From contig CAMDAH010000009.1 in assembly GCA_945888625.1 (NCBI GenBank), forward strand, positions 30,446 through 94,445: a stretch of DNA of 64,000 nt, read 5' to 3'. Below are positions 52,512 through 61,713 of the stretch, in pieces (positions within the stretch are counted from its first letter, which is position 1; each line of letters starts with the position of its first letter). A program made the translations under genes and the position numbers. This DNA comes from Chryseobacterium gleum. GTDB lineage: Bacteria > Bacteroidota > Bacteroidia > Flavobacteriales_D > Crocinitomicaceae. The notes under the pieces are model-generated. The model saw nothing but the letters and a program-made list of their open reading frames with translations. It searched no databases and was not told where the DNA came from.

Positions 52512-53090
52512 TTATTTTCCTCTTCCTCCGCCGGTCTTAACGGTAGCAACTTTTTTAACTGCTGCAGGTTTAGCTGATTTATTTGGCGCAGCACTTGTTT
52601 TTACAGCTGCTTTCTTAGGAGCTGCTTTTTTTGGAGTATCTGCTTTTTTAGCTTTTGAATCTTTTTCAACTATTTCTTCTGCTTCAACTTCTGTCGCAAC
52701 TTCTGCTTCAACAACCAATAATCCTTCTGCTAGTAGCATATTATACCATTGAAATATTTTTTTTATATCTGAAAAATAAACGCGATCCTTATCGTAATTG
52801 GGTAATATTTCAATAAGTTTAGCTCTCAATGTCTTCTCATCTTCCTTGTGAGAGGGCGCATCTTTCCCTTCTTGTTTTTTAAATAAAGTACCAAGAATAT
52901 CAACCAATTTAACATCTTCTTCTGTGGTAAAAATACTAATATCTTCTAAGGAAGAAATTTTTTCGGAAGCATGGGCTGCAAATCGTTTGTGGTCTAATAG
53001 CGATTCTACAATTACATTATTTTTTCCTTGTGTAATTATTTTAAACAATCCCGGTCGTCCTGCTATTGAAATAATTCCTTTTAAATTCAT
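52512..53090 (-). CDS. DUF5606 protein with lysine/alanine-rich tail
   Basis: The 192-residue protein has an N-terminal DUF5606 region (1 to about 125) starting MNLKGIISIAGRPGLFKIITQ and ending IKKIFQWYNMLLAEGLL. A low-complexity tail (about 130-192) follows, rich in Glu/Val and then Lys/Ala/Pro (KKAAPKKAAVKTSAAPNKSA), which resembles histone-like or nucleic-acid-binding tails. DUF5606 is largely confined to Bacteroidota and its function is unknown. The basic tail suggests RNA or DNA contact. Confidence 0.75.
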   Translation of the reverse strand: MNLKGIISIAGRPGLFKIITQGKNNVIVESLLDHKRFAAHASEKISSLEDISIFTTEEDVKLVDILGTLFKKQEGKDAPSHKEDEKTLRAKLIEILPNYDKDRVYFSDIKKIFQWYNMLLAEGLLVVEAEVATEVEAEEIVEKDSKAKKADTPKKAAPKKAAVKTSAAPNKSAKPAAVKKVATVKTGGGRGK

Positions 53091-53196
53091 GCTAATTTTT
53101 TCTCAAAAATATAAAATCTTTGCCATTATTAAGTCATTAATAATTATTTAGTTTGAAGGTATTCTTTATTTTATTAGGGCTTCCTAAATTTTACTG

Positions 53197-53204
53197 TACC
53201 TTTG
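53197..53204 (+). promoter_or_regulatory. -7 promoter element of the DEAD-box helicase gene
   Basis: TACCTTTG matches TAnnTTTG, 21 nt before the ATG at 53226. No -33 box is evident at the usual spacing. Confidence 0.45.
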
Positions 53205-53225
53205 CACCCAATTTAAAGAAGTAAA

Positions 53226-55235
53226 ATGACATTTGAAGAGCTGGGTTTAAAGAGTGAGGTACTGAAGTCGTTAAAAGATTTGGGTTTTTCAGTACCGACT
53301 CCTATCCAAGAACAAGCAATTCCTCATTTAATGAAGGAAGATTGCGATTTTGTTGGGCTTGCCCAAACGGGAACAGGGAAAACTGCCGCTTTCGGCTTGC
53401 CCCTCATTAGTAATATAGACACATCACTAAGGCTCCCTCAAGGCTTGATTATCTGTCCGACGCGTGAACTTTGTTTGCAAATCTCTAAAGATTTGGGAAA
53501 CTATTCTAAATACATGGACTGTAATATCGTACCTGTTTACGGAGGTGCAGATATAAGAAAGCAAATGACGGATATCAAAAAGGGGGCTCCCATTATTGTG
53601 GCGACCCCAGGTAGATTGATGGATTTGATAAAAAGAAAGGTGATTCAACTCTCCCAAGTACGCTATGTGGTGCTGGATGAAGCCGACGAAATGTTAAATA
53701 TGGGTTTCAAAGAGGATATCGATAGTATTCTCGAAACAACACCAATTGATAAGAATGTTTGGCTTTTTTCGGCTACTATGCCCAAGGAGGTTGCTTTTAT
53801 TGCAAAGAATTACATGAATGATCCTTTAGAGGTTTCTATTGGTCACAAAAATCAAAGCAATGAGAATATCGATCATATCTATTATATGGTCAAAGAAAAA
53901 GATCGCTACGAGGCTGTCAAGCGTCTGATTGATTTTAATCCAAGTATTTATGGTTTAATCTTTTGTCGAACTAGGTCAGAAACGGCTACGGTTGCTCAAA
54001 AATTAAGTAGGGATGGATACAATGCCGAACCACTTCACGGTGATTTGTCTCAGGCAATGCGCGATTTGGTTATGCAACGGTTTCGAAGTAAAGAATTACA
54101 ACTCTTAGTAGCAACTGATGTTGCTGCCAGGGGATTGGATATCGATAATATTACGCATGTTATTAATTATAACTTGCCAGATGATATTGAAAATTACACG
54201 CACAGAAGTGGGCGAACAGCTCGCGCTGGTAAAAAAGGCGAGTCGTTGGTTTTAGTTAGTGCAAAAGAAGCTTTCAAAATTAAAGCGATTGAGCGTCAGA
54301 TGAGAACCACTTTTACCAAAGGGGAGATTCCTAATGCAAAAGAAATTTGTCGTATTCAATTAATGCGTTTAATCGAGAAGGTAATTGCCACGGAAGTTCG
54401 AGAGAAGGATATCACCCCATTCTTACCAACTATATTTGCTGAGTTTGAAAATTTCTCCAAAGAAGAGGTGGTAAAAATGTTTGTTTCAGCTGAGTTTAAT
54501 CGTTTTATAGAATATTATGAGCGAGCAGGTGATTTAAATGCTTCTGTCGGAAATACTGAGCGAGAGGATAGGGGACCAAGGGGAGAACGTTCGCGAGATA
54601 ACGAAGTAGGTAAAACACGATTTTTTGTTAATATCGGAAGGAGAGACGGTTTTAATCCTGGTGCTTTGTTACGTGTAATTTGTGATGCCACTGGTTTAAA
54701 CTCAACAGCTGTAGGTAAAATAGACATATTAACCTCGTTTTCATTTTTCGAGGCAGACCAAGAACATGCAGATAATATCATTAAGCAAGTTAATGGGACA
54801 GACTTCGACGGACACACGATAAGTATCGAAGTAACCACCTCAAAAGACAGTGGTGGCGGATTTAGAGACAAAAAAGAAGGTGGCGGTTTTGGTGGCGGTG
54901 ATCGTGCTAGAAATAATGGTGGAGGTCGAAGCAGTTCCTACGGCGGTGGCGGTGGTCGAAGTAGTTCTTATGGCGGCGGCGGAGGTCGAAGCAGTTCCTA
55001 TGGTGCTGGTGGCGGTCGAAGTAGTTCATACGGCGGAGATCGATCGAGATCAAGTGATAGAAATGAACGTCCGAGCGGTGGTAGTGATCGACCGAGAGCT
55101 GGTGGCAGTAACGACCGACCAAATACAAGTGGTGGTGGAGAGCGACCAAGATCAAGTGGTGGTGGAGAGCGACCAAGATCAAGTGGTGGTGGAGAGCGAA
55201 GAGATACCGGATTTACAAGAAAAAGAAAGTTTTAG
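53226..55235 (+). CDS. DEAD-box RNA helicase with DbpA-like RNA-binding domain
   Basis: This 669-residue ATP-dependent RNA helicase has the Q motif (FSVPTPIQEQAI), Walker A AQTGTGKT (about 45-52), PTRELCLQ, DEAD, SAT, and the helicase C motifs ATDVAARGLDID and HRSGRTARAG. After about residue 460 comes a DbpA-type RNA-binding domain (KTRFFVNIGRRDGFNPGAL to about 560), which in relatives binds 23S rRNA. The last ~100 residues are Gly/Arg/Ser-rich tandem repeats (GGGRSSSYG x4, SGGGERPRS x3). A role in ribosome assembly or cold adaptation is likely from family. Confidence 0.93.
   Translation: MTFEELGLKSEVLKSLKDLGFSVPTPIQEQAIPHLMKEDCDFVGLAQTGTGKTAAFGLPLISNIDTSLRLPQGLIICPTRELCLQISKDLGNYSKYMDCNIVPVYGGADIRKQMTDIKKGAPIIVATPGRLMDLIKRKVIQLSQVRYVVLDEADEMLNMGFKEDIDSILETTPIDKNVWLFSATMPKEVAFIAKNYMNDPLEVSIGHKNQSNENIDHIYYMVKEKDRYEAVKRLIDFNPSIYGLIFCRTRSETATVAQKLSRDGYNAEPLHGDLSQAMRDLVMQRFRSKELQLLVATDVAARGLDIDNITHVINYNLPDDIENYTHRSGRTARAGKKGESLVLVSAKEAFKIKAIERQMRTTFTKGEIPNAKEICRIQLMRLIEKVIATEVREKDITPFLPTIFAEFENFSKEEVVKMFVSAEFNRFIEYYERAGDLNASVGNTEREDRGPRGERSRDNEVGKTRFFVNIGRRDGFNPGALLRVICDATGLNSTAVGKIDILTSFSFFEADQEHADNIIKQVNGTDFDGHTISIEVTTSKDSGGGFRDKKEGGGFGGGDRARNNGGGRSSSYGGGGGRSSSYGGGGGRSSSYGAGGGRSSSYGGDRSRSSDRNERPSGGSDRPRAGGSNDRPNTSGGGERPRSSGGGERPRSSGGGERRDTGFTRKRKF
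54921..55036 (+). repeat. 30-bp tandem repeat in the helicase tail
   Basis: Nearly four units of a 30-bp repeat encode GGRSSSYGGG. Units start at 54921, 54951, 54981 and 55011 and differ mainly at third codon positions, so they are under protein-level selection. Copy number could vary between strains. Confidence 0.8.
55128..55199 (+). repeat. 27-bp tandem repeat in the helicase tail
   Basis: Units start at 55128, 55155 and 55182 (the last incomplete) and encode SGGGERPRS. The first two copies are identical in sequence, suggesting recent expansion. Confidence 0.8.
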
Positions 55236-55244
55236 AACAAACAG

Positions 55245-57044
55245 ATGGAAATTAGAAATATTGCAATAATTGCACACGTTGACCACGGTAAGACTACCTT
55301 GGTAGACAAAATGATTGAAGCAGGAAATTTTTTAAATGAGCGCGATCGTCCCACTGGTGAATTAATCATGGATAATAACGATTTAGAGCGTGAACGTGGT
55401 ATTACCATTGTTTCAAAGAACGTTTCGGTATCTTTCAAGGGCACCAAAATTAATATCATTGATACACCTGGACACGCTGATTTTGGTGGTGAAGTGGAGC
55501 GTGTATTAAACATGGCTGATGGTGTTTGTCTTTTAGTAGACGCGTTTGAAGGACCGATGCCGCAAACAAGATTTGTTCTCGGTAAAGCGCTTTCCATGGG
55601 ATTGAAACCTCTTGTGGTAATTAATAAAGTAGATAAGGATAATTGTACTCCTGAGGAGGTAAATGAAAAGGTATTTGATTTAATGTTTGAATTGGATGCC
55701 ACAGAAGAACAATTAAATTTCTCGACTATTTACGGCTCCGCAAAAAATGGTTGGATGTCCACTGATTGGAAACAACCAACCGATTCGATAACGCCACTTT
55801 TGGATGAAATTTTAAATTATTTCAAGCCACCAGTTATCGAAGAAGGAAATACGCAAATGTTGCTAACATCGCTTGATTATTCATCTTATGTTGGTCGAAT
55901 TGCAATTGGTCGCTTAAGTCGCGGGATATTAAAAGAAAATCAATCTGTGATCTTGACAAAAAGAGATGGTAAAACTGAAAAGCACCGCATCAAAGAGGTA
56001 TTTGTGTTTGATGGCCTAGAAAAAAGAAAAGTCGAATCAGTTACTCCAGGCGATATTTGTGCCGTTACCGGCTTGGATGGTTTTGAGATTGGAGACGCAG
56101 TATGTGATGCTGAAAATCCAGAGGCTTTGCCTACTATTCAGCTTGACGAACCCACCATGTCGATGTTGTTTACGATAAACGATTCTCCATTTTTTGGTAA
56201 GGAGGGTAAGTTTGTAACCTCAAGACATATTCAAGAGCGTTTGCACAAAGAGTTGGAGAAAAACCTTGCTTTGCGTGTTTTAGATACGGATAAGGCTGAT
56301 CGTTGGATGGTATTTGGTCGTGGAGTACTTCATTTATCGGTTTTAATTGAAACGATGCGAAGAGAGAACTACGAATTACAAGTGGGCCAACCTCAGGTTA
56401 TTTACAAAGAAATAGAAGGTAAGCGATGCGAACCCGTAGAAGAACTTACCATCGATTTACCTGAGGAATTCGGAGGTACTGCTGTGGAAGCGGTAACTAA
56501 ACGAAAAGGTGAAATGACGAATATGACGCCGAAAGGTGCTCGTATGATTATTCAGTTTTTAATTCCTTCTCGCGGTATTATTGGTCTTCGAAGCTACCTA
56601 CTTACCCAAACGGGTGGTGAAGCAATTATGACGCATCGCTTTTTAGAATATCAACCTTACAAAGGAGAAATTCCCGGTCGTCAGAATGGTTCAATGATAT
56701 CTTTAGAACAAGGAACGTCTATTCCATTTTCCCTTAATAATTTGCAAGAACGCGGTAAGTTTTTTGTTTCTCCAAACGAAAATATCTATGAAGGACAAGT
56801 TATTGGCGAAAATTCTAGAGCAGGGGATTTATGTGTCAATGTGACCAAGACAAAAAAAATGTCTAATATGCGTTCTTCAGGAGCAGATGAAAAAGTTCGT
56901 TTGGCGCCACCAAAATTATTCAGCTTAGAGGAATGCTTGGAGTATATTCAAAGTGATGAATACGTTGAGGTTACGCCGAAATGTCTTCGAATTAGAAAAA
57001 TATTCTTAAAACAAACAGACCGTAAACGCTCAGGTAAGGGTTAA
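55245..57044 (+). CDS. typA: Translational GTPase TypA/BipA
   Basis: TypA/BipA is a ribosome-associated GTPase of the EF-G family needed for stress and cold adaptation. The 599-residue protein has G1 AHVDHGKTTL (10-19), G2 RGITI, G3 DTPGHADF, G4 NKVDK, and the conserved C-terminal region (APPKLFSLEECLEYI and VEVTPKCLRIRKIFL). The start is 9 bp after the helicase stop. Its stop overlaps that of the opposing permease gene through TTAA. Confidence 0.97.
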   Translation: MEIRNIAIIAHVDHGKTTLVDKMIEAGNFLNERDRPTGELIMDNNDLERERGITIVSKNVSVSFKGTKINIIDTPGHADFGGEVERVLNMADGVCLLVDAFEGPMPQTRFVLGKALSMGLKPLVVINKVDKDNCTPEEVNEKVFDLMFELDATEEQLNFSTIYGSAKNGWMSTDWKQPTDSITPLLDEILNYFKPPVIEEGNTQMLLTSLDYSSYVGRIAIGRLSRGILKENQSVILTKRDGKTEKHRIKEVFVFDGLEKRKVESVTPGDICAVTGLDGFEIGDAVCDAENPEALPTIQLDEPTMSMLFTINDSPFFGKEGKFVTSRHIQERLHKELEKNLALRVLDTDKADRWMVFGRGVLHLSVLIETMRRENYELQVGQPQVIYKEIEGKRCEPVEELTIDLPEEFGGTAVEAVTKRKGEMTNMTPKGARMIIQFLIPSRGIIGLRSYLLTQTGGEAIMTHRFLEYQPYKGEIPGRQNGSMISLEQGTSIPFSLNNLQERGKFFVSPNENIYEGQVIGENSRAGDLCVNVTKTKKMSNMRSSGADEKVRLAPPKLFSLEECLEYIQSDEYVEVTPKCLRIRKIFLKQTDRKRSGKG

Positions 57045-58720
57045 TCAAATTTAATTGACTTTATTGGACTTATACGTGTAATTAAGAAACTTGGAATAAG
57101 CAATGCTCCTGCACAAACAATAAAGGAGAATACGTTTAGTAGTAGCCAATGTTTGAAGGTTATTTCGATAGGTACTTGGCTGATGTAGTAAACAACAGGA
57201 TCAAGTTTTATAAGTCCAAATTTCGCTTGTAAAAAGCAGAGCACTAATCCAATTATGTTTCCAAACAACATGCCTTTAAGAATTAATTGGCTCGCTTGAA
57301 TAATAAAGATTCTTCGAATACTCCAATTTTTGGCGCCCATGGCTTTTAAAATTCCAATGAAGTTTGTTCTGACAATTATTAACACCAGTAGGGCTGAACC
57401 CATATTGATAATGCCAATTATAATCATGAGGGTTAGGATGATCGCAACGTTAATGTCAAGAAAACTTAACCAATTGAATAAGTCGCGCTCTTCCTCAAGT
57501 ATGGAGGTAATTGAAACGATATCCCCATTTTCATTGGGTTTCATTTCTAGATGTTGTGCTAGCGTATTTTTTACCTTATCGTGATCGTTCCAGTTGTGTA
57601 GGTGGATTTCATAACCAGCAATGTAATTTCCCCAGGTTCCCATGCCATTTTTTACTGTTACGTTTATTTCACCTCTTTCGAGCGATATCGAGTAATTTGT
57701 TCCTGCTTCATTCGTCGCTGTTTTTATAATTTCTTTTTCATCAGTTAATTGAATAGGGGAGGTAGCATTCGTGTTTTGTAAGCGTACGCTTGAAGTGTCT
57801 ACCGGAATATTTATACCATTTAGTTTGTCAAATTGATAACAGATTACGCGAAGTGTTGTATCCTTAAAATTGGGAAGGATTGCTCTTCCTTGAAACTTAT
57901 CGATTCCTTGGCCCCAATCAAAACTTAAATTTTCATGATTTCCAGCTACGTCAACTCGAATAACTAATCGATTCTGAAATAGTGTATCGTCAATAGAAAT
58001 ACTTGATGATAACCCGTAATCATTTAGTTTTTGAATGTGTCGCAGATCACAAAAAATAATTTTTTTATCGTAATCTTCAAACCCAGTATCAAAGATGCCC
58101 ACAATTTTGAATTTGCGCATAATCGGTTTTTGTTTTACAAAAAAGAGAGAAACGTACTGATCAAGTCCAAGATTGAGTGTACGCGCTACTTTTTTTGACA
58201 ATAAAATTTCATCGGTGGGCTTACTTTCTGTGAGTACAGGTATTTTACCTGAGATTAAATGTTGTGAAATGAAATCCCAGTTGTAATTGGATTCAATTCC
58301 TTTCATTATAATACCGAGGACCTCTTGTTTTTCAATAATAGTGTCTTTTCCCTTAGTTAGTTTAAGGGTATCTATGTATTTAGATGATTGAATAAGTCCG
58401 GGTTTGTAGGCAACCACATTCGTATTTTTGATTCCTTCGACTCCAGCCAGATAATTGCTAATTTGTGTTGATCTTTGAATTGGTGCACATTCGATAATAC
58501 TTCCACCTCCGGCTTTTGTAAGAATAATTGGCGCAGCATATCCTGTAACTTTCTTTCGAATTTCGTTTTGAAATCCTGTCACTATCGCCAAGGTTATCAA
58601 GTTAACAACAATGGATAGTGAAATACTTATTACCGCAATGTGTAAAATTGGTTTAGAAACTTTTATACCTTGTGCTTTAGATTGAAGAATACGTTTAGCT
58701 ATGAAAAACTCAAAAGACAA
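57041..58720 (-). CDS. FtsX-type ABC permease (LolC/E- or MacB-like)
   Basis: The 559-residue protein has one N-terminal membrane span (about 22-45), a long periplasmic domain (about 50-415) and three C-terminal spans (about 425-555), the FtsX plan of LolC/E, which extracts lipoproteins from the inner membrane. No ATPase gene is adjacent. It starts at a TTG (58720), giving the family-like [15 protein letters not shown] consensus promoter (58740-58773) lies 20 nt upstream, inside the DUF1343 coding region. The partner ATPase and substrate are not visible. Confidence 0.78.
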   Translation of the reverse strand: MSFEFFIAKRILQSKAQGIKVSKPILHIAVISISLSIVVNLITLAIVTGFQNEIRKKVTGYAAPIILTKAGGGSIIECAPIQRSTQISNYLAGVEGIKNTNVVAYKPGLIQSSKYIDTLKLTKGKDTIIEKQEVLGIIMKGIESNYNWDFISQHLISGKIPVLTESKPTDEILLSKKVARTLNLGLDQYVSLFFVKQKPIMRKFKIVGIFDTGFEDYDKKIIFCDLRHIQKLNDYGLSSSISIDDTLFQNRLVIRVDVAGNHENLSFDWGQGIDKFQGRAILPNFKDTTLRVICYQFDKLNGINIPVDTSSVRLQNTNATSPIQLTDEKEIIKTATNEAGTNYSISLERGEINVTVKNGMGTWGNYIAGYEIHLHNWNDHDKVKNTLAQHLEMKPNENGDIVSITSILEEERDLFNWLSFLDINVAIILTLMIIIGIINMGSALLVLIIVRTNFIGILKAMGAKNWSIRRIFIIQASQLILKGMLFGNIIGLVLCFLQAKFGLIKLDPVVYYISQVPIEITFKHWLLLNVFSFIVCAGALLIPSFLITRISPIKSIKFD

Positions 58721-60002
58721 GGTCGTTTATTTTAGAATTCAAAAATACGCAAAGCAATTATGCCTTGAAACAATTTTACTGATTTTACTTTATGCGTGCA
58801 ACTTAGAGGCGGGTGTGGCACTGCCAAATTCGGGTTCTATTGTGATAAGTGAAAATCCGAGACAGCGCATTGATTTCAATAAGTCAAGTTTACTATTTCA
58901 AAGTAAGGAGCCAACGCTAGGTATTGATCGTCTGCATCTTTTCGTAGATTCTTTGAAAGGAAAAAATATTGCGATTGTTTGCAACCAAACGTCCATGGTG
59001 AAAGGGGTTCATTTACTGGATACTTTGTTGGCCCTTAAATTAAACGTCATTAAAGTTTTTTCACCAGAACACGGTTTTCGGGGTAACGTTGGAGCAGGCG
59101 AAATGGTAAATAGTTCAATTGATGAGCGTACAGGTATTCCGTTGGTGTCTTTGTATGGAAGTCATAGGAAGCCCAGCGAGAGTGATTTAAGTGATGTGGA
59201 CATCGTTATTTTTGATATCCAAGATGTTGGTGTTCGTTTTTATACGTTTTTGTCAACTATGCATTTTGTAATGGAGGCATGCGCCGAAAACAACAAACAA
59301 ATGGTGGTGCTCGATCGTCCCAATCCCAATGCCCATTATGTTGATGGACCATTGTTAGAACCTACATATTCCTCTTTTGTTGGTATGCATCCTGTACCTA
59401 TAGTTTACGGTATGACAATTGGCGAATACGCATTAATGATCAATGGCGAAGGTTGGTTAGATAAGAAGCAATGTTGTAATCTTTGGATTATTCCTTGCAA
59501 AAATTATACGCACAAAACGAAGTATGTCTTACCAATTGCTCCCTCACCAAATTTAAAGTCGGAACTTGCTATTACTTTATACCCAAGTTTGTGTCTTTTT
59601 GAGGCAACTACGGTAAGTGTTGGTCGTGGAACAGACCACCCTTTTGAAATTTATGGGCATCCAAATTTTCCTGTTTTGGGATTTTCCTTTAATCCGGTGG
59701 CTCGACAGGAGGCAAGTAATCCAACCCAAATTAACAAAATTTGTAACGGGTATAATTTAGCACCCTATTTGTCGAAGCGAAGCTATGAGATAAATTTAAA
59801 CTACCTATTGAACGCAAGGGATTTATTAGGCGATTCTATTAGTTTTATAAATCAGCATTCGTTTTTTAACCGATTAGCAGGAACAGCTGCATTAAAAGAA
59901 CAACTAGATCGTGGTTGGACTGCAAAAGACATTCGTGCTACTTGGCAGCCCGGCTTGGATGCGTTCCGGGCAATAAGAAAGAAATACCTGTTGTATAATT
60001 AA
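58701..60002 (+). CDS. DUF1343 protein (NamZ-like exo-beta-N-acetylmuramidase family)
   Basis: The 433-residue protein has an N-terminal signal-like hydrophobic stretch ending [10 protein letters not shown], a possible weak lipobox. It is followed by the DUF1343 core: the [14 protein letters not shown] and [15 protein letters not shown] motifs, [30 protein letters not shown] and [18 protein letters not shown] segments. Characterised family members cleave N-acetylmuramic acid residues from peptidoglycan fragments. The start overlaps the first 20 bp of the opposing permease gene, so the two genes share DNA at their 5' ends. Confidence 0.85.
   Translation: MKNSKDKVVYFRIQKYAKQLCLETILLILLYACNLEAGVALPNSGSIVISENPRQRIDFNKSSLLFQSKEPTLGIDRLHLFVDSLKGKNIAIVCNQTSMVKGVHLLDTLLALKLNVIKVFSPEHGFRGNVGAGEMVNSSIDERTGIPLVSLYGSHRKPSESDLSDVDIVIFDIQDVGVRFYTFLSTMHFVMEACAENNKQMVVLDRPNPNAHYVDGPLLEPTYSSFVGMHPVPIVYGMTIGEYALMINGEGWLDKKQCCNLWIIPCKNYTHKTKYVLPIAPSPNLKSELAITLYPSLCLFEATTVSVGRGTDHPFEIYGHPNFPVLGFSFNPVARQEASNPTQINKICNGYNLAPYLSKRSYEINLNYLLNARDLLGDSISFINQHSFFNRLAGTAALKEQLDRGWTAKDIRATWQPGLDAFRAIRKKYLLYN
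58740..58773 (-). promoter_or_regulatory. Promoter of the FtsX-type permease, inside DUF1343
   Basis: On the minus strand TTG is followed by 23 bases and TATTTTTG (TAnnTTTG), then 20 nt to the TTG start at 58720. It lies within the coding region of the divergent DUF1343 gene. Confidence 0.45.
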
Positions 60003-60481
60003 GTTAAATCCTTACTGCTTTTTTCGACATCGTCTTTCATCTTTTGGGCATAAACTTCCAAGGAATCTTGAATTGCTCCATCTAAAATGCTAAGGATACG
60101 GGCGGCTAAAATACCTGCGTTTTTGCTCGCATTCAAGGCCACCGTTGCCACTGGGATACCGTTAGGCATTTGAAGAATACTTAATATACTATCCCAACCA
60201 TCAATTGAATTACTTGATTTAATGGGTACTCCAATTACTGGAAGTGTTGTTAGCGAGGCAACCATGCCAGGCAAGTGTGCCGCACCTCCAGCGCCTGCAA
60301 TAATTACTTTATACCCTTTGCTTCGAGCACTTTTGGCAAATGCAACCATTTTATCGGGGGTTCTGTGTGCTGAAACAACTTCCACATCCGCGCTTATTCC
60401 TAATTCGTCCAATATTTCCTTTGCCGCTTTCATGGTAGGAAAGTCAGAGGAACTACCCATTATTATTGCTACTTGACTCAT
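59999..60481 (-). CDS. purE: N5-carboxyaminoimidazole ribonucleotide mutase
   Basis: PurE class I rearranges N5-CAIR to CAIR in purine synthesis. The 160-residue protein has the signature [32 protein letters not shown] and [11 protein letters not shown], all near their usual positions and with typical length. The start overlaps the 3' end of the tatA-like gene by 29 bp. The stop overlaps that of DUF1343 through TTAA. PurK is not in the window. Confidence 0.96.
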   Translation of the reverse strand: MSQVAIIMGSSSDFPTMKAAKEILDELGISADVEVVSAHRTPDKMVAFAKSARSKGYKVIIAGAGGAAHLPGMVASLTTLPVIGVPIKSSNSIDGWDSILSILQMPNGIPVATVALNASKNAGILAARILSILDGAIQDSLEVYAQKMKDDVEKSSKDLT

Positions 60482-60881
60482 CTTTTACGGGGTTATTGTC
60501 ATTTGATTTTATTTCTTCTGACGGTGCTATATTACTTTGTTTACTTAAATCTTGTGTATTATTACTTGTTCTTTCTTTTATCCCATCGTAGTGCATGGTA
60601 TTGTCGATATCCGAATAGATTTGGTCCATAGGTGCTAAAAGTTCTTCTTGTTTTTCGGTCAAAATATCTTTCAAGTTGATGTCTTTTGTTATTTCTGCAC
60701 CTGATTTTTTAATTTCATTTTGTAATTCTGAACTAGCGTTCCTAATCTGATACAAAGCTTTTCCAACTGTTTTGGCAATTCCTGGGATACTTTTCGAACC
60801 AAAAAATATAAGAATTACAAGCATTATAACAACAATTTCAGATCCAGAAACATCATTCAGAAATAAAGGTAGACAAGTCAT
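60453..60881 (-). CDS. tatA: Twin-arginine translocase TatA/E-like subunit
   Basis: TatA subunits polymerise to move folded proteins across the inner membrane. The 142-residue protein has a single N-terminal membrane helix ([23 protein letters not shown]) with the family's FGxxxxP motif, an amphipathic helix ([15 protein letters not shown]) and a long Asn/Ser/Lys-rich tail. The ATG at 60881 is chosen because a TACCTTTG promoter lies 16 nt upstream and the longer frame from 60998 overlaps the SDR gene. It ends inside purE by 29 bp. Confidence 0.85.
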   Translation of the reverse strand: MTCLPLFLNDVSGSEIVVIMLVILIFFGSKSIPGIAKTVGKALYQIRNASSELQNEIKKSGAEITKDINLKDILTEKQEELLAPMDQIYSDIDNTMHYDGIKERTSNNTQDLSKQSNIAPSEEIKSNDNNPVKDESSSNNNG

Positions 60882-60897
60882 GTTTTTGTATGAATGA

Positions 60898-60905
60898 CAA
60901 AGGTA
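60898..60905 (-). promoter_or_regulatory. -7 promoter element of tatA
   Basis: Minus-strand TACCTTTG (TAnnTTTG) lies 16 nt upstream of the ATG at 60881, immediately past the SDR stop. It settles the choice of start. Confidence 0.5.
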
Positions 60906-60910
60906 TAATT

Positions 60911-61684
60911 TTAAACGGAATGTCCTTTTGTTATCGCCCTGAGAAGTATAATTGTTGGTGTAAATGGCATAATTAGTTGGGTTGCTATGTTTAGCCAAAA
61001 AGAACTTATTACCATTCTTTTTCCTCGCATCATTCCATTATAACCTTTTAATGCAGTGGAATAGGAGCTTGCCCCATTTTCAAACATTTCGTTTCCTTCT
61101 AGACCTGCTACTTTCGCAAATTCAGTTTTAACTGGGCCTGGGCAAAGCGCTGTTACACTGATTTTTGTATTCCTAAGTTCATACGAAATGGCTTGTGAAA
61201 ATGAATTAACAAACGCTTTCGAAGCAAAATAGGTAGCATGGTACGGACCAGGTAAAAATCCAGCTGTACTGGATGTGTTTAAAATTTTACCTCTATTTTG
61301 TTCAATCATATCAGGTAAGTAAATGTGTGTCAATGCAATTAAAGCGGTGATATTAAGTTGAATCATTTCCTTATCTTTAGCAATCGGACGGGAACTAAAT
61401 TGATCTGATCCGCCAAAACCTGCATTGTTGAATAAATAGTCGATAAATAATCCCTGACTTTTTGTGAACGCATACACCAATTCTGGCGCATCGGGTTGAG
61501 TTAAATCGATTGTAAAAATAACTACTTGCACCGCATATTGAGCGATTAACTCCTTTTGGATTTGTTCAAGTAACTCTTTTCGTCGCGCTACAAGTACGAC
61601 ATTATTTCCTTTTGAGGCATGGATTCTTGCCAATTCTAATCCGATTCCACTCGATGCACCTGTAATGAGTCCTGCTGAAAGCAT
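60911..61684 (-). CDS. Short-chain dehydrogenase/reductase (SDR)
   Basis: The 257-residue NAD(P)-dependent SDR of the DltE/YqjQ-type group has GASSGIGLELARIHASKG (glycine-rich motif near residue 9), NNAGFGG, the catalytic serine in LNTSSTAGF, YFASKAFV (Tyr-Lys) and LCPGPVKTEF. The C-terminus (about 220-257) is hydrophobic (IATQLIMPFTPTIILLRAI) and may anchor the protein. The substrate is unknown. It stops just upstream of the tatA promoter. Confidence 0.85.
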   Translation of the reverse strand: MLSAGLITGASSGIGLELARIHASKGNNVVLVARRKELLEQIQKELIAQYAVQVVIFTIDLTQPDAPELVYAFTKSQGLFIDYLFNNAGFGGSDQFSSRPIAKDKEMIQLNITALIALTHIYLPDMIEQNRGKILNTSSTAGFLPGPYHATYFASKAFVNSFSQAISYELRNTKISVTALCPGPVKTEFAKVAGLEGNEMFENGASSYSTALKGYNGMMRGKRMVISSFWLNIATQLIMPFTPTIILLRAITKGHSV

Positions 61685-61713
61685 AGTTTAGTTATTTTAA
61701 AGAGTAAGTAATA

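Noticed and set aside
54921..55199. CRISPR-like array
   Set aside because: The repeats are contiguous, in frame and encode low-complexity protein; there are no spacers.
54850..55269. A 139-codon frame overlapping the helicase tail
   Set aside because: It is a frame shadow of the tandem repeats (Val/Asp/Gln-rich repeats), continuing into typA; no independent evidence.
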